Shown here piece after piece: positions 1-5,618 of a stretch of 12,783 nucleotides of DNA. The position numbers were made by a program, and so were the translations under genes. The notes beneath the pieces are model-generated. The model ran no database searches. It was not told the origin of the DNA and saw nothing but the letters and a program-made list of their open reading frames with translations. The stretch is from Bacteroidaceae bacterium (GTDB lineage Bacteria > Bacteroidota > Bacteroidia > Bacteroidales > CHK158-818), in contig JAFUKV010000130.1 in assembly GCA_017467745.1 (NCBI GenBank), positions 1-12,783 of the forward strand, written 5' to 3'. Every line of letters begins with the position of its first letter. The first letter of the stretch is position 1.

Positions 1-430
1 AGCGTTGGCGTCAGTAGGAGCGTTCGCTATATGCAGCAACCTTACGCGTGAATGCTTAATTAATAATATGCGTACTCTTATCTTTACAACAGCGTTACCT
101 CCTATTAATTTGATGTGGACATTATTTATTCTCAATAAATTGCCTTATTTATCGGGAAAAAGAGAATATTTAAAATCCATTAGCGAAAAATTAAGGCGAC
201 AAATACCCTCAACTGCGGGAAACAGTCACATCGTCCCCTTTTTAATCGGAGATAGTAACAATTGTGTACGCGTCTCCCAAGAGTTGTCCGGATATGGATT
301 TTTCGCATCTGCTATCCGTCCGCCTACGGTTCCTGACGGGACTTCACGAATTCGGTTCTCATTATCGGCAAATATGCCTGAAAACGAGATTGAGAAACTA
401 ATACGTTCCATTACAACTATTCGTATCTAA
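1..430 (+). CDS. bioF: 8-amino-7-oxononanoate synthase (BioF), C-terminal part only
   Basis: The gene enters from the left edge; only about 142 residues are visible, against roughly 380 in the whole family. BioF is a PLP enzyme that condenses pimeloyl-ACP with L-alanine to give 8-amino-7-oxononanoate (KAPA), the first ring-building step of biotin synthesis. The first residues read ALASVGAF, which fits the segment directly after the PLP-binding lysine in alpha-oxoamine synthases (T-x-x-K-A-L). Base 1 is then probably the last base of that lysine codon, just outside the window. The IFTTALPP segment and the C-terminal small domain with RPPTVPDGTSRIRFSLSA are typical of the family. The TAA stop at 428-430 is followed at once by the ATG of bioG, so translation is likely coupled. 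No upstream promoter is in view. The related enzyme KBL is a weaker alternative; the bio neighbours decide for BioF. Confidence 0.93.
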   Translation, partial: ALASVGAFAICSNLTRECLINNMRTLIFTTALPPINLMWTLFILNKLPYLSGKREYLKSISEKLRRQIPSTAGNSHIVPFLIGDSNNCVRVSQELSGYGFFASAIRPPTVPDGTSRIRFSLSANMPENEIEKLIRSITTIRI

Positions 431-1084
431 ATGAAACAAACATTTATTACCAACAATAATCATTCGGATTTGTTACTTATTTTCTCCGGATGGGGAACTC
501 ATGCCGACCTATTTTCCGGTCTTTCTATCAAAGAAACCGACATTTGCGTATGTTACGATTATCGAAATGATTCCTTCGATAGTTCCCTTTTTCTAAAATA
601 CAAACATATTACGGTTATCGGGTGGTCATTCGGCGTCTGGATGGCAGCATACACACTTTCAAAAACGAACCTGAAAATAGACAAAAGCATTGCCGTTAAC
701 GGAACTATGCGCCCCATTGACGATGAATACGGGATTCCTCAAACCATATTCTATTCGACATTGCAATCTTTGACAGACGAATCATTTTCAAAATTCCAAA
801 GAAGAATATGCGGAAACGTAAAAAAATATGACAAGTTTAAACACGTGCTTTCTAAAAGAGATATACAAGAAGTAACAAACGAATTAAACGCTTTAAAACA
901 TAAAACAGACAGCATAAATGACATACCTTTTCTTTGGAATATTGCATACATAGCCGATAAAGATTTAATCTTCACGGCCGATCGTCAAAAAGCCTTTTGG
1001 AATAAATACACCTTGCAAATAAGGAAAATAAATGATTCTCATTTACCCGATTTTAAATGTATCTTAGATGAACTATTCAATTAA
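431..1084 (+). CDS. bioG: Pimeloyl-ACP methyl ester esterase, BioG type (DUF452)
   Basis: 217 residues, an alpha/beta-hydrolase of the DUF452/BioG family. BioG removes the methyl group from pimeloyl-ACP methyl ester, ending the chain-extension phase begun by BioC, and replaces the unrelated-looking BioH of E. coli. Visible marks are the N-terminal LLLIFSGWG segment (about 14-22, oxyanion region), the nucleophile elbow GWSFGVW with Ser66, and a C-terminal NDSHLP with His204 as the likely triad histidine. No signal peptide, so it is cytoplasmic. The start ATG directly abuts the bioF stop, and the last 17 bases overlap bioC. Family knowledge supplies the reaction; the motifs and the bioF-bioG-bioC order make the call firm. 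Confidence 0.92.
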   Translation: MKQTFITNNNHSDLLLIFSGWGTHADLFSGLSIKETDICVCYDYRNDSFDSSLFLKYKHITVIGWSFGVWMAAYTLSKTNLKIDKSIAVNGTMRPIDDEYGIPQTIFYSTLQSLTDESFSKFQRRICGNVKKYDKFKHVLSKRDIQEVTNELNALKHKTDSINDIPFLWNIAYIADKDLIFTADRQKAFWNKYTLQIRKINDSHLPDFKCILDELFN

Positions 1085-1814
1085 TAAAAAAATAATGTCA
1101 GAACGTTTTAAACGTTCAGCAAAAACCTATCATAAAGAGGCTCTCGTACAACGCCAGATTGCACAACATTTATGCGAATTAGTCCGTCCGTATGTTTCAA
1201 AGCCGGTATCCTTATTAGAGATAGGATGCGGCACAGGATTCCTTACCCAAGAAATCATGCAACATCTTCCTATCTGTTCCGCTCTATTAAACGATATAAA
1301 TTCTGAAATGGAGCCTTTTATTCATCACTTCTTGTCTGAACACAAAAAATTCATTGCCGCAGATGCCGAAGACTATCCTTTTAGCGATAATTTCAATTTA
1401 ATAATGTCTTCATCTGTAATACAGTGGTTTAATAATATAGAGAAGTTCATATTCAATGTATATTCCTCTCTTACAGAAAATGGAATAATAGCATTCAGTA
1501 CTTTCGGTACAAAAAATATGAAAGAAATAAAAAAAATTACAGGTATCTCATTACCATATCCGGATATAAGAGTATATTTGAAACCTTATTTTCAAATACT
1601 CCATTATGAGGAACAAGTTTTTAAGGTTCGGTTTGAAACGCCGTTGTCTGTTTTACAGCACCTTAAAAATACAGGAGTAAACGGAGTACAACAAACTTCT
1701 TGGAACATAAAGCAAATAAACAGTTTTAAAGCGGAATACGAGAAATTATATAAAGTAGAAAACGAAGTCTCCCTAACCTATCATCCTATTTATGTAATCG
1801 CAACAAAAAAATAA
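1068..1814 (+). CDS. bioC: Malonyl-ACP O-methyltransferase (BioC)
   Basis: 248 residues, a class I SAM-dependent methyltransferase. BioC methylates the free carboxyl of malonyl-ACP so that the fatty-acid synthase accepts it as a primer; two elongation cycles then give pimeloyl-ACP methyl ester, the substrate of BioG. The N-terminus has the BioC signature NKKxxxxRFxRSAKTYxxxAxVQ (about 6-28). SAM motif I is LLEIGCGTGFL at 49-59, and a SSSVIQWF segment (about 120) fits the family's conserved motif around the end of the SAM fold. I keep the ATG at 1068, inside bioG, because it retains the conserved NKK residues. The ATG at 1095 (MSERF) is the alternative and would leave a short gap after bioG. 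The stop is 4 bases before bioD. Confidence 0.92.
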   Translation: MNYSINKKIMSERFKRSAKTYHKEALVQRQIAQHLCELVRPYVSKPVSLLEIGCGTGFLTQEIMQHLPICSALLNDINSEMEPFIHHFLSEHKKFIAADAEDYPFSDNFNLIMSSSVIQWFNNIEKFIFNVYSSLTENGIIAFSTFGTKNMKEIKKITGISLPYPDIRVYLKPYFQILHYEEQVFKVRFETPLSVLQHLKNTGVNGVQQTSWNIKQINSFKAEYEKLYKVENEVSLTYHPIYVIATKK

Positions 1815-1818
1815 AAAT

Positions 1819-2484
1819 ATGAAACGGAAAAAAACCTTTTTTATAAGCGGCATAGACACTAACATAGGAAAATCATACGCTACCGGATATATAGCCTCTC
1901 AATATATGTCGAAAGGATATAAAACAATTACTCAAAAATTTATTCAAACCGGTAATGTCGGATTTTCCGAAGATATACAGCTGCATAGAAAAATCATGGG
2001 TATTAAACTACTGCCGGAAGATTATGTATTATTGACCAGTCCTATTGTATTGCCTTATCCCGCCTCGCCCCACTTAGCGGCAAATATGCAGAAAACAACG
2101 ATTCACTGTGAAAGTATTGCCAACGCAACAAGAGCATTAGAAAGAAAATTCGATGTTGTACTAATTGAAGGAGCCGGAGGATTGATGGTTCCTATATCTG
2201 AAAATTTCCTTACCATCGATTATATTCAACAACAAAAATATCCCGTTATATTAGTTACGTCCGGAAGATTAGGAAGCATCAATCACACCCTACTTAGTTT
2301 AGAAGCTCTGAAAAATAGAGATATAACGTTAAACTCAATCGTATATAATACATATCCGAAAGCAGACAAATATATTGAAAATGAAACTGCCAGATATTTA
2401 AAAGAATACCTAAAAATCCATTTCCCAAATGCGACTTTCGATATAATACCGGAAATTAACATTGATCAAAATAAAACTGATTAG
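1819..2484 (+). CDS. bioD: Dethiobiotin synthetase (BioD)
   Basis: 221 residues, a P-loop ATPase that closes the ureido ring: 7,8-diaminononanoate plus CO2 and ATP give dethiobiotin. The P-loop reads SGIDTNIGKS (10-19), a variant of the usual GTDTxVGKT. Lys40 in QKFIQTGN matches the KPxxSG substrate lysine. DVVLIEGAGGLMVPI (112-126) carries the conserved EGAGG of the family. Length is normal. It is the last gene of the bio operon in view, 4 bases after bioC, and ends 95 bases before bamD, where a new promoter appears. No clear hairpin terminator follows; only a T-rich run near 2523-2535 is seen. Confidence 0.94.
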   Translation: MKRKKTFFISGIDTNIGKSYATGYIASQYMSKGYKTITQKFIQTGNVGFSEDIQLHRKIMGIKLLPEDYVLLTSPIVLPYPASPHLAANMQKTTIHCESIANATRALERKFDVVLIEGAGGLMVPISENFLTIDYIQQQKYPVILVTSGRLGSINHTLLSLEALKNRDITLNSIVYNTYPKADKYIENETARYLKEYLKIHFPNATFDIIPEINIDQNKTD

Positions 2485-2526
2485 GCAAATAGAATGACTT
2501 ACACATAGATAGTTAAAATTCATTTT

Positions 2527-2562
2527 TTTGTTTTTAATATTCAAAGGTATTGCCTACATTTG
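2527..2562 (+). promoter_or_regulatory. Probable Bacteroides-type promoter for bamD-rpoZ
   Basis: TACATTTG at 2555-2562 is an exact match to the Bacteroides -7 element TAnnTTTG, 17 bases before the bamD start. A TTTG at 2527-2530 could be the -33 box, but the 24-bp spacing is longer than the usual 19-21. The position between bioD and bamD supports a real start site; the match alone would not. Confidence 0.5.
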
Positions 2563-2579
2563 CGCATTATTAAAATAGA

Positions 2580-3389
2580 ATGATGAAGAAATTTTTCTAT
2601 ATACTATCTCTATCTTTCGTTTTTATGTCTTGTAATGAATACAATAAGATATTAAAAAGCAAAGATTATGAGAAAAAGTATGAGTATGCAAAAAAATATT
2701 ATGACGAAAAAAAATATACCCGTACAGCGACCTTGTTGGGCGATATAGTAACCTTGATGAAAGGCACTCCACGAGGGGAGGAATGTCTGTTTTTATTAGG
2801 TAAAAGTCATTATATGAATAAAGAGTATGGTGCGGCAAGCCAATATTTCCACACATATTATAAAAATTATCCAAGAGGTGAATTCAATGAATTAGCTCGT
2901 TTTTATTGCGGATATGGATACTATCTCGATTCGCCGGAAGCTCGGTTAGACCAGTCTACCTCTTATCGTGCAATAGACGAATTACAATCGTTTCTCGAAT
3001 ATTATCCTAAAAGCATACATGCCGATACAGCCCAACAAGCTATATTCGAGCTACAAGATAAGTTAGTTGAGAAAGAGTTATATAATGCTCAGCTATACTA
3101 TAATCTGGGAAATTATTTGATGGCGAACAATTACGAATCTGCAGCTATTACCGCACAAAACGCATTAAAAGATTACCCCTATACTAAATATAAAGAAGAA
3201 CTTCAATATTTGATATTAAAAGCCAAATATGAAGAAGCGGTACATAGTATAGAAGAAAAACGATTGGATCGTTATCGAGATGTTGTAGACGAATATTATA
3301 CTTATTCGGCCGAATTTCCCGATGGAAAATATGCGAAAGAGGCCAAAAATATATTATTAATGGCCGAAAAATATACCAAGAATAATTAG
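2580..3389 (+). CDS. bamD: Outer membrane assembly lipoprotein BamD (YfiO/ComL family)
   Basis: 269 residues. BamD is the periplasmic TPR lipoprotein of the BAM complex that works with BamA to insert beta-barrel proteins in the outer membrane. A short hydrophobic signal peptide ends in a lipobox-like FVFMSC with the lipid-bearing Cys18. The mature protein is a run of TPR-like helices with the family pattern AxxYxxxxKxYxxA and segments such as YGAASQYFHTYYKNYP (about 83-98) and SAITAQNALKDYP-like repeats. Length is close to the usual 240-290. Two ATGs in a row (2580, 2583) could serve as start. rpoZ follows after 13 bases, so the two are probably one transcript, a pairing common in Bacteroidales. 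Confidence 0.92.
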   Translation: MMKKFFYILSLSFVFMSCNEYNKILKSKDYEKKYEYAKKYYDEKKYTRTATLLGDIVTLMKGTPRGEECLFLLGKSHYMNKEYGAASQYFHTYYKNYPRGEFNELARFYCGYGYYLDSPEARLDQSTSYRAIDELQSFLEYYPKSIHADTAQQAIFELQDKLVEKELYNAQLYYNLGNYLMANNYESAAITAQNALKDYPYTKYKEELQYLILKAKYEEAVHSIEEKRLDRYRDVVDEYYTYSAEFPDGKYAKEAKNILLMAEKYTKNN

Positions 3390-3402
3390 TTGTTATTAAG
3401 AT

Positions 3403-3735
3403 ATGGATTATAAAAAAACAAATGCGCCAACCAACACGGTAACACGCGATATGATGGCATTAGCCGATATGACAGGAAATGTGTACGAGACGGTTCGTAT
3501 CATAGGAAAAAGATCAAACCAAATCGCAGTAGAAATGAAATCTGATCTTGAAAAAAAGTTACAGGAGTTTGCCTCATATAACGATAATTTAGAAGAAGTT
3601 TTTGAAAATAGAGAACAAATAGAAATATCTCGCTATTATGAAAAACTTCCGAAGCCAACATTAATTGCGGCACAAGAATTCACAGAAGGAAAAGTGTACT
3701 TTAAAAATCCGACAAAAGAAAAAGACAATTTATAA
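3403..3735 (+). CDS. rpoZ: DNA-directed RNA polymerase omega subunit, Bacteroidetes type (Rpb6 family)
   Basis: 110 residues. Omega binds the C-terminal region of beta-prime and helps RNA polymerase assemble. The first lines, with NTVTRDMMALADMTGNVYE and then RIIGKRSNQIAVE (about 32-44), match the omega/Rpb6 pattern of one helix followed by a conserved R-x-x-Q-I. The long C-terminal part with NREQIEISRYYEKLPKPT is the extension typical of Bacteroidetes omega. The 13-base gap from bamD suggests co-transcription. A long hairpin 14 bases after the stop should end the transcript. Confidence 0.9.
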   Translation: MDYKKTNAPTNTVTRDMMALADMTGNVYETVRIIGKRSNQIAVEMKSDLEKKLQEFASYNDNLEEVFENREQIEISRYYEKLPKPTLIAAQEFTEGKVYFKNPTKEKDNL

Positions 3736-3749
3736 TCAGTATTAAATTT

Positions 3750-3819
3750 AAAAAGAACCGAATATGTACTGACACCTATACGAGTATTTCGTAGTTTCAG
3801 TACATATTCGGTTCTTTTT
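3750..3819 (+). terminator. Long perfect hairpin terminator after rpoZ, possibly bidirectional
   Basis: Arms at 3750-3772 and 3797-3819 are perfect 23-bp complements. The outer end is an A5/T5 tract and the right arm runs into T6, so the plus-strand RNA ends in a U-run. The mirror A-tract would give a U-run on the minus strand too. The 24-base loop carries its own 5-bp stem, TACGA (3779-3783) with TCGTA (3789-3793). It sits just after the rpoZ stop, as expected for a factor-independent terminator, but the stem is far longer than such terminators need. Confidence 0.8.
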
Positions 3820-3821
3820 TC

Positions 3822-3858
3822 ACTTTTATTCTGACCAATAAAAGTAAGCGTACCTTAC
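3822..3858. repeat. Two adjoining small inverted repeats
   Basis: ACTTTTATT (3822-3830) pairs perfectly with AATAAAAGT (3837-3845) around a 6-base loop. GTAAG (3844-3848) pairs with CTTAC (3854-3858) around CGTAC. The two share bases 3844-3845, so they could be exclusive folds. They follow the long hairpin directly. Function unknown; the first is pure A/T apart from the outer pair and would be weak as RNA. Confidence 0.5.
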
Positions 3859-3922
3859 ACAGCATAATCTGTTTAATTTTTTTGTGCGGAAATTCACACA
3901 AAATTAATAACATAAAAAGTAA

Positions 3923-4149
3923 ACAGGAAAATTTTACTGTATTGACAAAGCAAACGTCCGCTTAGGTATGGATTTAGAACGAAAAGGAAACATATCCTAT
4001 GAGATATCTTTATATGCCCGAAACCTCCATGTCAACAACAGACCAACTTCCAAGAGACTAAACAGTGAGAGCCAAAGATAACACTTGCTCCTGTCAAAAC
4101 TTTCCCCATTGCTAAAAATATAACTTTCGAATACGATGTTTATCTATAA
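3923..4149 (+). pseudogene. Possible decayed coding remnant, function unknown
   Basis: The stretch is clearly richer in G+C than the flanking spacer. One frame is open for 52 codons (3923-4081, including an ATG at 3968 that would give a 37-residue peptide MDLERKGNISYEISLYAR...). A second frame, open from 4069 to 4149, gives a further 26 residues ending ITFEYDVYL and a stop. Read together with one frameshift near 4065-4080, they look like the end of a beta-strand-rich protein; SYEISLYARNL faintly recalls the last strands of outer-membrane receptors. That likeness is weak and unsupported by any search. Frames of this length also arise by chance, so this is only a suggestion. Confidence 0.2.
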
Positions 4150-4170
4150 TCTCAAAAACCAGATAAACAT
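4136..4170. repeat. 10-bp perfect inverted repeat
   Basis: ATGTTTATCT (4136-4145) and AGATAAACAT (4161-4170) are perfect complements around a 15-base loop. There is no T-run after either arm, so it is a poor intrinsic terminator on both strands. It overlaps the end of the possible coding remnant and lies about 100 bases before the promoter motif of the next gene; an operator or a decayed terminator are both possible. Confidence 0.5.
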
Positions 4171-4273
4171 TTGAAAACAGTTATCTGCTCAATAACTCAA
4201 AAAAAATACAGAAAAACCGAATAAGCATTAGATTGTTTTATAAAGAAAGACATTCTAACAACAATATTATTGC

Positions 4274-4281
4274 TATTTTTG
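4274..4281 (+). promoter_or_regulatory. Putative -7 promoter element for the DUF4293 gene
   Basis: TATTTTTG matches the Bacteroides TAnnTTTG element exactly and ends 23 bases before the chosen ATG at 4305. No TTTG is found about 20 bp upstream, so support is the -7 motif and position only. If it is used, the longer reading of the gene from 4233 is ruled out because the motif would lie within it. Confidence 0.45.
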
Positions 4282-4304
4282 CAAAATATAGAAATACATT
4301 GATT

Positions 4305-4763
4305 ATGATACAACGAATACAATCTTTTTACTTGTTTCTAATAGCATTGCTTATGTTGGCAATGTTATTTGTTCCTTTCGCGAATTTCAATAATGAAACT
4401 TCCGCGTACATTTTTAAAGCAATGGGAGTATACACGCCAAACAATCCGCCAACATTGGTATATGCTTCATGGTCTTTATTCGTATTGCTTATTTTTACCG
4501 TAATATTACCTGTAATAACGATTTTTAAATATAAAAAACGCATATTACAAATGCGGTTATGTCTGCTCAACGGAGTATTAATCGTTGCTTTTTACGGTGT
4601 ATTTTTCATTTATTGGTGGTTATTAAGTCGCGATTTATCGGTATCTACCACATTCAAGGCTACATTAGCTATGCCAGCCGTTGCGCTAATATTAGACTAT
4701 ATGGCCGGTCGTTGTATCCTACATGACGAACTTTTAGTCAGATCCGAATCAAGAATACGATAA
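4305..4763 (+). CDS. DUF4293 family integral membrane protein
   Basis: 152 residues from the ATG at 4305 (MIQRIQSFYLFL), the usual start of this Bacteroidetes family; the frame stays open up to 4233 but that extension is charged, unlike relatives, and overlaps a promoter motif. Four hydrophobic segments are visible at about 8-27, 54-74, 85-107 and 118-133, so it is an inner-membrane protein with both ends probably cytoplasmic. The C-terminal pattern DEllVRSxSRIR is the family's conserved tail. No function is known to me. In related genomes it is commonly next to rpoZ, which agrees with the position here except for the unusually large gap. A 15-bp hairpin terminator follows the stop. Confidence 0.8.
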   Translation: MIQRIQSFYLFLIALLMLAMLFVPFANFNNETSAYIFKAMGVYTPNNPPTLVYASWSLFVLLIFTVILPVITIFKYKKRILQMRLCLLNGVLIVAFYGVFFIYWWLLSRDLSVSTTFKATLAMPAVALILDYMAGRCILHDELLVRSESRIR

Positions 4764-4770
4764 AACATAG

Positions 4771-4809
4771 ATTTAATCGCACCATATACAAAGAATGGTG
4801 CGATTAAAT
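4771..4809 (+). terminator. Hairpin terminator after the DUF4293 gene
   Basis: ATTTAATCGCACCAT (4771-4785) and ATGGTGCGATTAAAT (4795-4809) form a perfect 15-bp stem with a 9-base loop, starting 7 bases after the stop codon. Only a short T stretch follows the right arm, so termination strength is uncertain. Confidence 0.75.
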
Positions 4810-4873
4810 TTACAAAATACACAACAACACACCCTCTCCCCTCTTTAATTCCCAATATACGTCCCCTTCCGAT

Positions 4874-5521
4874 ATGAAAATCATAAAATGCTTATTCGTA
4901 TTTAGCATTCTTATACCGACAATATATGCCCAAGAACAAATAAAACTTGGGACACATAACAGTCTAACATATTTGCCTCCTCAATGGTATTTTAGATGGT
5001 TGAATTTCACATCGAAGTGTCAAAATCTAACAATAGAAGAACAATACGACTTCGGCGTTCGATATTTTGATTTTCGGATTAAATTTACACGTAAAGGGAA
5101 AGTGCGCGCAGGACACGGAATCATGACTTATAAAGCCGATTTCGATAGCATTTATAATTTTCTCAATAAAAAGGGAGACTGCTATATCAATATAGTTTTA
5201 GAAAATTTTCCGTGGCAAAAAGATAAAAAAGATTCGTTATTTGTTCGCTATGTAAAAGAAATCATACAAAAATATCCCCAAATACGATTTGTCGGCGGAG
5301 AAAAAAAGCGTCCATGGACACAACTTATACCACTTGGAAATACTGGCGTAAAAGCCTGTTTCGAATTCTATGAGCGAGATAAAAAAAAATTTCCCCGTCC
5401 GCGATATTATGCCCGCAAGAAGAACGAACAATATTGGAAAGAGGTAGACACCGTAGCTTTTAGTTTATTCGACTTCATAGAACTAAATTCAAACAAAGAA
5501 ATATCAACCAGAAAAAAGTAA
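4874..5521 (+). CDS. Exported PI-PLC-like phosphodiesterase domain protein
   Basis: 215 residues. An N-terminal hydrophobic stretch ending in IYAQEQ (cleavage probably after Ala19) sends it to the periplasm or beyond. The rest looks like the PLC-like phosphodiesterase fold: GTHNSLT with His28 as the first catalytic histidine, GVRYFDFRI (61-69) with the acidic and arginine residues of strand 2, AGHG with His81 as second catalytic histidine, and YINIVLEN (about 104-111). In the family these residues cleave glycerophospho- or inositol-phosphate diesters by a cyclic intermediate. The actual substrate cannot be read here. It ends in FDFIELN, matching the last strand of the barrel, so it seems complete although small. 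It stands alone: a terminator before it, a hairpin after it, and an unusual G-poor, C/T-rich leader. No clear promoter is seen. Confidence 0.72.
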   Translation: MKIIKCLFVFSILIPTIYAQEQIKLGTHNSLTYLPPQWYFRWLNFTSKCQNLTIEEQYDFGVRYFDFRIKFTRKGKVRAGHGIMTYKADFDSIYNFLNKKGDCYINIVLENFPWQKDKKDSLFVRYVKEIIQKYPQIRFVGGEKKRPWTQLIPLGNTGVKACFEFYERDKKKFPRPRYYARKKNEQYWKEVDTVAFSLFDFIELNSNKEISTRKK

Positions 5522-5523
5522 AA

Positions 5524-5558
5524 AATAATATCTTGAATAATTGATAAAAGATATTATT
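5524..5558 (+). terminator. AT-rich hairpin after the PI-PLC-like gene
   Basis: AATAATATCTT (5524-5534) and AAGATATTATT (5548-5558) are perfect 11-bp complements with a 13-base loop, three bases after the stop. The stem has a single G/C pair, so it is weak as RNA; it may act as terminator or merely as a dyad upstream of the next promoter. Confidence 0.45.
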
Positions 5559-5573
5559 ATACTTTGATTTTCG

Positions 5574-5581
5574 TATATTTG
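5574..5581 (+). promoter_or_regulatory. Putative -7 promoter element for the GH127-type gene
   Basis: TATATTTG is an exact TAnnTTTG match and ends 37 bases before the ATG at 5619. The same octamer is the -7 box of the ybjQ promoter. No -33 TTTG is found at the usual distance; a TTTG at 5563-5566 is too close. Confidence 0.5.
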
Positions 5582-5618
5582 TATAAACAATAAATTTATC
5601 ATTAATATACACAAACAA

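Larger units (their letters stand above)
3736..4304. other. 569-bp gene-free gap between rpoZ and the DUF4293 gene
   Basis: No convincing intact gene lies here on either strand. It holds, in order: a perfect 23-bp hairpin (3750-3819), two small adjoining hairpins (3822-3858), an AT-rich stretch with a loose TTTTGTG/CACACAAAA dyad (about 3880-3905), a GC-richer part (about 3945-4125) that may be a decayed coding remnant, a 10-bp dyad (4136-4170) and a -7 promoter motif (4274-4281). The 9-mer AACCGAATA inside the first hairpin (3756-3764) recurs at 4215-4223, near the right end of the gap. Confidence 0.6.

Noticed and set aside
4073..4080. Minus-strand -7 motif (TATCTTTG)
   Set aside because: No -33 box at the right distance and no gene downstream; such octamers are expected by chance several times in this window.
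4233..4304. Longer start for the DUF4293 protein
   Set aside because: The added residues are hydrophilic, not family-like, and overlap a good -7 promoter motif; MIQRIQSFYLFL is the usual start.
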